In this document: piece by piece, positions 8,251-14,427 of the stretch
Numbering within the stretch: position 1 is the stretch's first letter
How the letters are laid out: the number at the start of each line of letters is the position of its first letter
Origin: Euperipatoides rowelli
Lineage: Eukaryota; Onychophora; Udeonychophora; Euonychophora; Peripatopsidae
Reading direction: 5' to 3' (one strand)
Assembly (NCBI GenBank): GCA_003024985.2
Contig: PXIH01S0000500.1
DNA length: 14,427 nt
The notes under the pieces: generated by a model
What the model was told of the DNA's origin: nothing
The model's input: the letters and a program-made list of their open reading frames with translations, nothing else
Databases searched by the model: none
Program-made: the position numbers and the translations under genes

Positions 8251-9256
8251 CAGTGGCGGATCTATAGGGACGCTTATGAAGCTGAAGCTTCAGGGCCCCT
8301 TGCACCTTTGCGTAGATGTAGATTAATGCCAATTATGCTTACGTTTTTCAAATTGGTTAAATCTTCATGCGGTTTAGATTTTTTATGGGTCCGTTATTTT
8401 GAATCATGACAATGAAAGGACAGGAACGCCTAAAAGCTGGCGGAAGTGGACTTCTCGCATTTTACCGCGTTTTTAGTCTCTGCGCATCTGTTTCAGGCAT
8501 AGGCCTATATGCCAAATAGTAGAAAATAGCTCAAAATTGATCAAAAAATGTCACCCCTTCTCTCTTCATCATCATAGGGTTGGGGCATAGTGGGTTTAAT
8601 ACGTAGTAGGAGTTAGGGTTCAGGGTAGTGGTAAGGTTAAGACTGTAAATTTAAAAAAAAAGGCTTTTTATTAATACGGTAAATGTGACATGTTTGCCAG
8701 CTTCTTGAAAGGACCGTTGCACGTCATAAAATTTATTTTGAATGAGATTTAACAATTTTTTTTTAAATAAAATATAATTTATTTGATGCATCTTTAATAT
8801 CAAAAATAATTATATTTCATGATTAAAATTTCGATATAGCCTAATTAATTATTTTTAGAAAGACTCGTAAATATGTCACGTGATCTGATCTAGCTCGCTC
8901 ACTAGGAGACTAGGAGTGCAGATCTGAGATTTTCAGTCGAGGTAAGTAGCCTACAAATGTTTATAAGGCCTAATAAAATAATATTTGTTTCCGGTAACAA
9001 GCTGTAAAAGTTAAGGGTAGGTAGGTAGGGGTTTTTTTTTTATGAATGTAAATAATTGATAAAAACAAATTGCTTGAAGGTCCTGAAGGATGGTAAGTAG
9101 TAGTAATAAGTTTTAAAAATAAAAGTATGGCTGGTCATAATAGTCGTTTATTTTGAAACTTATAATCTAACAATAAGCTAACATAATTTCAGGGATTGGG
9201 GGGGGAGGCTCTAAGACCAGTAGCTTCAGGCCCCTAAAAACCTAGATCCGCCACTG
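8251..9256. mobile_element. Non-autonomous hAT transposon (1006 bp)
   Basis: The terminal inverted repeats are perfect over 14 bp: CAGTGGCGGATCTA at 8251-8264 and its complement at 9243-9256. Identical 8-bp target duplications AATAGGCT lie at 8243-8250 and 9257-9264. CAG...CTG ends, a GGCGGATC core and an 8-bp duplication define the hAT superfamily. Subterminal AGCTTCAGG.CCCCT motifs occur near both ends in direct orientation (about 8285-8299 and 9221-9235), with further inverted matches. No transposase frame is present, so it is a deletion derivative or MITE-like element. The perfect duplications suggest a fairly recent insertion. It interrupts a LINE fragment within RBM7 intron 1. Confidence 0.93.
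8564..8624 (+). repeat. Dispersed repeat fragment, hAT copy
   Basis: This stretch inside the hAT element aligns with promoter positions 5037-5095. It includes CATCATAGGGTTGGGGCATA and GTAGGAGTTAGGGTTCAGGG. Either the element carries a captured genomic fragment or both loci contain the same older repeat. Confidence 0.6.
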
Positions 9257-9264
9257 AATAGGCT

Positions 9265-9450
9265 AATTGTGAAATTAAAGAATTTCCGTTTGGTTTAAAT
9301 TGGATTAAATTGTGTATATTGTTCTGATTATTTTTATGTTGTAATTATTTTTATTACTTTGTATATATCTAATTGATTATGTTTGTGTGCTTTGTATTTA
9401 TTGGGATTATATGCTTATTAACAAGTCATTAAATTATGACTTGCTCCTTT
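9265..9450 (+). mobile_element. LINE C-terminal fragment, right part and 3' sequence
   Basis: This directly follows the right target duplication of the hAT insertion. The first bases continue the LINE-like frame and then become AT-rich untranslated sequence. A small hairpin, AAGTCAT...ATGACTT, lies at about 9423-9442. The right boundary is uncertain. Confidence 0.35.
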
Positions 9451-10408
9451 ATTATAAAATATCAAAACTCAACTGGGCCTCTTTATAACAATGCACTTCC
9501 ATCAACTCCTCTTATACAGTAGGCTACATATCGTTATTTGAGGCCTACATAAGTTACTGGTATGTTCTTGTGAAATCATCTTTAAAAACTAGGCTACAGT
9601 AAATATCACATAACTAACTTAACTTTAGTGTTTATATAATAGACTTAAAGCTGTAAAGTTTTTACAATCAATTATGTGAATTGAAGTTTTTTTTTATAAA
9701 AATTGAGACCTAGGGCAGAGTGGTGCATTAATTTATTCCACTGAATCCTGTCTTTAAAACATATATAAAATGTCACCATTTTCTTTTAAGGGGAGTGAGT
9801 AGCCCTATGTTAGCCTATGGGATAAATTCATGTACCTTTTTCTGAGCAAATATTAGAGATAAAAACCTGAAATTTAGACATGTCGGTGTATACACAGTAT
9901 ATATACTGCCATTTTTTATTGATCAATACTAAAAATAAATATATTTTTTATTTTTTGCAAGAAACCACACACAGAATTTTATATTTAAATGAACAAGGTT
10001 CTTTACGAAAAAATATACTTGGCATTGTTTTATATCCACGATTTGACTTAAATTTTTTTTTTTTTTAACACTCATTGTACCCCAAGCCTTGTTCCTCTTG
10101 GCCCTGGTATGGGACACACTGGGATAGTTTAAGTTCTTTAACTTTACTCAGAAATTTAAATTTTGGTATGTCGACAAAAATCTAAAACTTTTTTGGGGCT
10201 TTAAGGCAAAAGCATGTTTTACACTATCATATTAGTTTGTCATCTCGACAAATACTGACAATCAACAATCTTAAATGAGAAAATTGTCCTACTGAACATA
10301 TAATTTTTTTTTAAAAAAAAATAACTAAAAATTACACTTGCAATTGGAAGGCTTCTATTTCATTATTATTTGTTGTAGTCTATACTATTTTTTTTTTTTT
10401 TTCTACAG

Positions 10409-11167
10409 GCAGGACCATTAGAAAGAGTAACTCTTCCAAAAGACAAAAGTGGCAGTGGTAAAAAGCGAGGATTTGCATTTATTTGTTTTCACCATGATGT
10501 TTCAGTACCTTACGCCTACAATCTGATGAATGGAATGAATTTATGTGGTCGTCCTCTGAGGCTTCAATATCGACCAGGAAGTAGCCATGAAGGCTCTTCA
10601 AATTCATCTCGACAATCAACTCCCAAAACTCCAAATAATCACATGGACATTCCTAATTATCTGAATAATTTATCCGATATACCAAGCTTTCAACAACAAC
10701 AAGCACAAATGTTGCTCTTACAGCAACAACAGTTGATGATGGTACAGCAGCATTTGGGTAGATGGGGGGCTAATATAAATTTTAATGGCAGAAATGACAT
10801 GTTTTTGACAAGTCCAGATCAAAATCCCAATATAACAGGCAGTAAGGGGAGTAATTTTGATCGAGGAGAAGGAACATCTCGAAAAAGCCACTCGGAGTTC
10901 AATACCCCCAAATTGGACAGAGACTTTAGTAGTCGCTCAAATTCTAAAAATTGGAGCAACCAGCGAAATCAAAGATCCAGCCATCAAGAAAGCAGCAGTT
11001 CTGATAATTCTGATTCACAAAATTACCGAGACAGGGAAAACAGACATGGAGACTATAACAGTCGTGATAACTTAAGGGACAGGCACGGAGACTATAATAG
11101 TCGTGATCGCAGGGATTCTATGCGCCCATCCAGTCGGCATTCAAACTACGGTTATGGAACACGCTAA
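10409..11167 (+). CDS. RBM7: RBM7 homologue, exon 2 (residues 30-281, stop TAA)
   Basis: After the acceptor CTACAG at 10408 the frame continues AGPLERVTLPKD. It supplies the second half of the RRM: RNP1 RGFAFICF at residues 49-56, then HHDVSVPYAYNLMNG and GRPLRLQYRPGSS (to residue 88), very close to the vertebrate sequence VSVPYA.NLLNG...GRP. By family knowledge the RRM carries both the RNA-binding sheet and the groove for ZCCHC8. The tail (89-281) is low complexity: Ser-rich (88-96), Gln/Leu-rich (124-143), Ser/Arg/Asn-rich (190-235), and a 13-residue repeat starting RHGDYNSRD at residues 241 and 254. The protein ends GYGTR. Total length is 281 against about 266 for human RBM7. All coding sequence after the first intron is in this one exon. 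An overlapping open frame at 10857-11075 is a shadow. Confidence 0.95.
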   Translation, partial: AGPLERVTLPKDKSGSGKKRGFAFICFHHDVSVPYAYNLMNGMNLCGRPLRLQYRPGSSHEGSSNSSRQSTPKTPNNHMDIPNYLNNLSDIPSFQQQQAQMLLLQQQQLMMVQQHLGRWGANINFNGRNDMFLTSPDQNPNITGSKGSNFDRGEGTSRKSHSEFNTPKLDRDFSSRSNSKNWSNQRNQRSSHQESSSSDNSDSQNYRDRENRHGDYNSRDNLRDRHGDYNSRDRRDSMRPSSRHSNYGYGTR

Positions 11168-11785
11168 TTCTCAGTCTTCTTTTTTTTTAAGGTTAGCTAG
11201 GCGAGCAAAAATATTTGAATAGTCTCCAAAATTCACAAACCTAAATTTTCATTTAAAAATATTACACAAAATGAAATCAGGATAGAGCCCAGTGGATATA
11301 TTTTTTTGTTTGTAAATTGATTTCTAGTGAGTTAATCCTGTCAATTTCATTTGTAATCATTTTGTATATAAGCATCTTGACAAAACACACACATGGACAC
11401 TTCTTTCTTGTATTAATTGTCATTGATCCATTAGTTTCCATTTAGGACATAAATAATTTGTACTCTACACAATACCCTTTTTAAATATTTCTAAATAGTT
11501 ATTATTTTTATAAGTGTACATACGGTATATAAATTTCAAATCGATGTATTTTATTAAAAAAAAAAATTGACAGTGGTTCTAAACGCACATTTCAATGTTG
11601 AAAATCTGCCCGTGCTTTTCTTTTCCACATCCTAGTGTTCTTAATGCACTTCAACTTGGGTTACTTTTTTTTTATATGTGACGTAAGACAAATGGTTTAT
11701 AACTTTGTAGCTTCTGGAATATGGTACTAGATACTTTTTAAGTTTGTGAATCACTTGTAATAAAAATGTTTCATTTTGTTATCTT
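11168..11785 (+). other. RBM7 3' UTR
   Basis: This is AT-rich, U-rich sequence with no open frame, running from the stop codon to the region just after the AATAAA at 11759. An ATTAAA variant at 11552-11557 before an A tract could give a shorter form, though that A tract would also misprime cDNA. Confidence 0.65.
11759..11764 (+). terminator. RBM7 polyadenylation signal AATAAA
   Basis: This is the first canonical AATAAA after the stop codon. It is followed within 10-25 bases by the U/GU-rich sequence TGTTTCATTTTGTTATC, a plausible downstream element. Cleavage would fall around 11775-11790. Confidence 0.6.
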
Positions 11786-12185
11786 TTATTAAGAAACTAT
11801 CTGCTTAAAATAATTTGTAATTTATATCGTCGATAGTATTTTTATTTTGCATAAAAGGTGTAAAACATGTTTGAATTTCCTGGTTCACATACAGTATAGA
11901 CTTGAAAATGTCTGAGTAAATGCTTTTTATTTTCTTCTTTAAAATGCCATTCCACATCAAATAGAAAAAAATGGTTTATATTTAGAACCAAGGTTATATA
12001 CTGTATATACTAGGCAGAAATTCTGTAGTGGAGATTACCCATCAAGCTCACATTGTTATCTATTTGTCATCAACACTGAGTAAATATTTGTACATTCCCA
12101 AACCACAAGTTCTGTTACTGCTTCTCAGCCTAACTTCATATTATATACTTCTTTTTGGTAAAACTGCAGAATTCCCCAACACTCG
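11786..12185. other. Intergenic stretch, nothing recognised
   Basis: This is AT-rich sequence downstream of the RBM7 poly(A) signal. A 61-codon plus-strand open frame at 12028-12213 has a composition-driven, Leu/Tyr-rich translation with no family resemblance. No exon or element is supported. Confidence 0.4.
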
Positions 12186-12189
12186 AAAT

Positions 12190-12285
12190 TCTATAAAGCT
12201 CTATAGTTTATAGACCTCTTACTTTCTTATTAATAAATTACTAGTAATTTATTACTAAGAGCTCTATAAACTGTAAATAGAGCCT
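12190..12285. repeat. Imperfect palindrome with 24-bp perfect core
   Basis: TAGTTTATAGA.CTCTTA on the left pairs with the complement of TAAGAGCTCTATAAACTG on the right. The core at 12231-12254 is a perfect 24-bp palindrome centred on ACTAGT. It could be a small MITE, a cruciform-forming site or a 3'-end hairpin. No target duplication is evident. Confidence 0.65.
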
Positions 12286-12382
12286 CATAGCAGTTGATTA
12301 CGTCACCTATCGTACCTTCGATAACACGACCGAATGTATAAGTACATACTCATCGGCAAACAATTTGTTTAGAGTTTTTAGA

Positions 12383-12590
12383 ATTAAGGTTATAATAATT
12401 ACAGGATGCCATATTTTATTATTATTATTAAAAATAAAAATGCTTTTAGAAAAATATCTTAAAAGATGTTGAATTATTTTATTAGGATTAAGGTTATAAT
12501 AATTACAGGATGCCATTTTTTATTATTATTATTAAAAATAAAAATGCTTTTAGAAAAATATCTTAAAAGATGTTGAATTATTTTATTAGG
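12383..12590 (+). repeat. Tandem duplication of a 104-bp unit
   Basis: Unit 1 is 12383-12486 and unit 2 is 12487-12590. Both begin ATTAAGGTTATAATAATTAC and end TTTTATTAGG. I find only one difference (A at 12413, T at 12517). Near identity implies a recent duplication. The minus-strand open frame across it is an artefact of the repeated unit. Confidence 0.92.
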
Positions 12591-12783
12591 AAAAAAAAAC
12601 GAGAATTGATAAAATCGTTTTTCCATCGATGGGGAATATTGCAGTTATGTCCTTTGTCAAAAAATCAAATGCTTTATGAATCCGCGGCTGTTTAACCTGG
12701 CTAGCATAATATGAATCTGGGGGATGTAGAATCTCCGCTTCAGAAATTTTACAAATCCAAAGTGTATTTAGGCTACTATTCAC
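12589..12783 (-). other. Unassigned open frame, possible exon or repeat fragment
   Basis: The minus-strand frame is open for about 64 codons, with a less AT-biased composition than its surroundings (for example ILHPPDSYYASQVKQPRIHK and AFDFLTKDITAIFPIDGK). There is no ATG at its 5' end. A TTTAACAG acceptor-like sequence lies just upstream on that strand. I do not recognise a family. It may be a remnant of a transposon protein, an exon of a minus-strand gene, or chance. Confidence 0.25.
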
Positions 12784-12790
12784 TGTTAAA

Positions 12791-13722
12791 TGAGTTAAGT
12801 ATTTTTAATCAGGAGACACTATTTTGTCTAATTGGAATATAACATTTTTATTTTCATCATAATTTTAGACATACAGGAAAATATAAGTGCATTAGATTTT
12901 TTATGTCGTATCTTTAAATATAAAAATCATTTCTGCTAATAATAAAAAAATTATTATTGTGATTTTTCTTTTTTTTTAATTTAAAATTTATTCACTTTTC
13001 TTTCTTTATAACTATTCAAACTTTAGCCCAAACTTTATTATTGTATCTATTTTTGGCATTCAAAGTATTCATGGATTGACTTGAATTAAAAATTAAATAA
13101 ATGTTGGTAAATACACTGGGTATCAAATTTAACATTTCCCATTCCTCACAAATGGTGTATGGCTTAGATGCTTTTTTTTTATTTTATATTTATAGAGTCC
13201 TAACCTTATCCTTACCATTCAACTTTATCCTAAATTGATTTTAATGAAAGTTGAAGGCTTGTATAAGTGTAGGCTATCACCACATTTTGTTTTTGAGCAT
13301 TTAAAGGATTTCATGTATTAACCAGGTAAGTGTGCCCTCTATCCATCTTAGATTCTAATGTCACATTTTCTTAGTATCGGTGTGTGACTTTTTACAAGGT
13401 GTGGTTACTTAGGCTGCTCTGCTGTAGCCTAGGGCACAAGATTTTAAGGGGGCTTGGCACAGCCAAATAGGTTATAATTTAAAACTTTGCAGAAGAAATT
13501 TTGATGTAATTTTAATAAAGGTGTTATTCTACAATATATGTTAAAATAGGGGAAACAAGTATTAAATAAGTTCTCAAACTTATTGCACCCGGGGCCCCCT
13601 AGCACCCCTTAATTGTTAAAATGGCCCAAGCGCGATCACCCGAAAAAAATTTCCCAAGGGGGGGGGGGGGGAATTAAAAAATACATTAATAATTAATCTA
13701 TATATTTTTAATTTTCATCTCC
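12791..13722. other. Intergenic stretch with low-complexity tracts
   Basis: No gene was recognised. It includes A/T tracts, a reverse-oriented copy of the dispersed repeat at 13195-13240, a GC-richer patch at about 13585-13655 with GGGGCCCCC and GGCCCAAGCG that may be a degraded transposon end, and a G(14) run at 13658-13671. Confidence 0.4.
13195..13240 (-). repeat. Dispersed repeat fragment, reversed copy
   Basis: Read on the minus strand it gives AGGATAAAGTTGAATGGTAAGGATAAGGTTAGGACTC in two blocks: AGGATAAAG matches the promoter copy at about 5094-5102, and TGGTAAGG..GGTTA.GACT matches the hAT copy at about 8629-8644. The alignment is short and gapped. Confidence 0.4.
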
Positions 13723-13919
13723 CTCAAGCGTCTCTTAAAAAAAAATAAGCTACCACTGTAAATAGTCTAATTAAGCGCCATCTAGTTTTTTTTTAATTCA
13801 ATAATAATTAATGAATTTAAAAGAAAACTAGAGGGCGCTTTATTAAATTTGACTAATAATTTGTCCTATTTAATTTACAGTAGGCCTAGTAGCTTATTTT
13901 TTTTAAAGAGAAGCTTGAG
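13723..13919. mobile_element. 197-bp palindromic MITE-like element
   Basis: The ends are CTCAAGC (13723-13729) and GCTTGAG (13913-13919). The arms share AATAAGCTAC, CTGTAAAT and GCGCC.TCTAGTTTT, meeting at an AATTCATTAATTATT-type centre near 13805. The right arm has about 20 extra bases including TAGGCCTA. No clear target duplication is visible, so the superfamily is unknown. Confidence 0.65.
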
Positions 13920-14427
13920 CTTTTTTTTTTTATAATTTTAGATGGAATTTACCATCCAAATGATTTAAAAAAAATGGCAATACCTTAATATAGCATGCAT
14001 AAGATTTAAAATTATTTCAGGTGGTCAGTGAATCTGCTAATCAAGAACTAAAATGTTAAATAATGGACAGCTAATTATCACCTCGGGGCAAAAAAAACCT
14101 TTAATTGCAATAATTTTAAAATTATTTTTATATTTAAGGGGACGTTCTGTCGAAGACTGATTTTTTTTTATTAAAAGGTATCCAGGAAAGATATTTTGTG
14201 GGATGATAGGACCCTACGAGAAACTAAAAAAAAAAGTCCCAGAATGCAAGTTGGGCCGCCATCTTGGATTTGTCTTTCTTGCTGAAAATTACATCTAAAT
14301 ATTGTATGATTTTTTTTTAAATCTCATTTAACTACTTTCCGGAGTAGACTATTTGTAATTTTAATATTTAAAAAAAAAAATTGTAAAATTTTGATGTAAA
14401 GTTGACGTTTCGAAAATTGTAAAATTC
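13920..14427. other. Right-edge AT-rich region
   Basis: No open frame of note. It contains T and A tracts and short AAAATTATTT repeats (about 14007-14130). The only distinctive sequence is the promoter-motif cluster at 14236-14266. Confidence 0.4.
14236..14266 (-). promoter_or_regulatory. ZNF143-like and YY1/TISU-like motif cluster
   Basis: TCCCAGAATGC at 14237-14247 matches the core of the ZNF143/Staf site. On the minus strand, CAAGATGGCGGC at 14266-14255 fits the TISU consensus SAASATGGCGGC, which serves as both a YY1 site and an initiation codon in short-leader mRNAs. The minus-strand ATG at 14262 opens only 12 codons (MAAQLAFWDFFF) before a stop. It may mark a promoter of a neighbouring gene or be part of a repeat. 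Confidence 0.4.

Larger units (their letters stand above)
5782..10408 (+). other. RBM7 intron 1 (4627 bp)
   Basis: The intron has donor GTAGGT and acceptor TTCTACAG preceded by a long T tract (about 10388-10402). It contains a foldback transposon (6047-6645), a decayed LINE (7101-7975), and a LINE fragment split by a hAT element (8251-9256). The stretches 5788-6038, 6654-7095 and 9450-10380 are AT-rich and show only short palindromes, such as CAGTATATATACTG at 9895-9908, and T tracts. No RNA gene or hidden exon was recognised. Short open frames on both strands at 9880-10117 look like composition noise. Confidence 0.9.

Noticed and set aside
9880-10117. Overlapping open frames on both strands
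   Set aside because: Both lie in AT-rich intron and translate to F/Y/K/I-rich sequence with no family signal.
10857-11075. 72-codon open frame inside RBM7 exon 2
   Set aside because: It overlaps the RBM7 tail in another frame; the RBM7 frame has clear family similarity.
12307-12516. Minus-strand open frame with an internal repeat
   Set aside because: It spans the 104-bp tandem duplication, so the protein repeat is a by-product; composition is Asn/Ile/Lys from AT-rich DNA.
13585-13655. GGGGCCCCC-rich patch as another hAT terminus
   Set aside because: It lacks a matching inverted end and any 8-bp duplication within the window.
1-14427. tRNA, rRNA or CRISPR features
   Set aside because: No cloverleaf with A/B boxes, no conserved rRNA segment and no regularly spaced repeats were seen on either strand.

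Overview
This is AT-rich eukaryotic nuclear DNA from an animal. It has spliced genes, introns of several kilobases, non-LTR retrotransposon remnants and cut-and-paste DNA transposons. Copies of TAGGCTA/TAGGCCTA-type words and the transposon mix suggest a marine invertebrate, but I cannot name the phylum. No bacterial features, CRISPR arrays, tRNAs or rRNAs were seen.

Two host genes are recognisable and lie head to head. On the minus strand, 4712-4566 is the first coding exon of a REXO2 / oligoribonuclease homologue. It has a mitochondrial-type leader followed by the DEDDh exonuclease Exo I motif (WVDLE), and ends at a GT splice donor. The remaining exons must lie left of the window, so positions 1-4565 are its first intron. 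On the plus strand, 5695-5781 plus 10409-11167 encode a complete RBM7-type protein of 281 residues, the RNA-binding subunit of the nuclear exosome targeting (NEXT) complex. The roughly 1 kb between the two start codons carries NF-Y, YY1, ETS and CRE-like sites and is probably a shared divergent promoter. Both products act in RNA decay: RBM7 directs nuclear RNAs to the exosome, and REXO2 degrades the shortest oligoribonucleotides.

The introns are full of transposons. REXO2 intron 1 holds the end of a hAT-like element (1-94), a LINE tail (280-1245), a 657-bp foldback element with an 8-bp target duplication (2028-2684), and a LINE remnant (about 2910-4221) interrupted by a reversed, 5'-truncated LINE with a poly(A) tract and a 15-bp target duplication (3081-3622). 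RBM7 intron 1 (5782-10408) holds a second member of the foldback family (6047-6645), an internally deleted LINE (7101-7975), and a further LINE fragment split by a 1006-bp non-autonomous hAT element with perfect 8-bp duplications (8251-9256).

Downstream of RBM7 are a 3' UTR with a canonical AATAAA at 11759, an AT-rich palindrome (about 12190-12285), a 104-bp tandem duplication (12383-12590), an unassigned minus-strand open frame, a 197-bp palindromic element (13723-13919), and near the right edge a ZNF143-like plus YY1/TISU-like motif cluster (14236-14266) that may belong to a neighbouring promoter or to a repeat.
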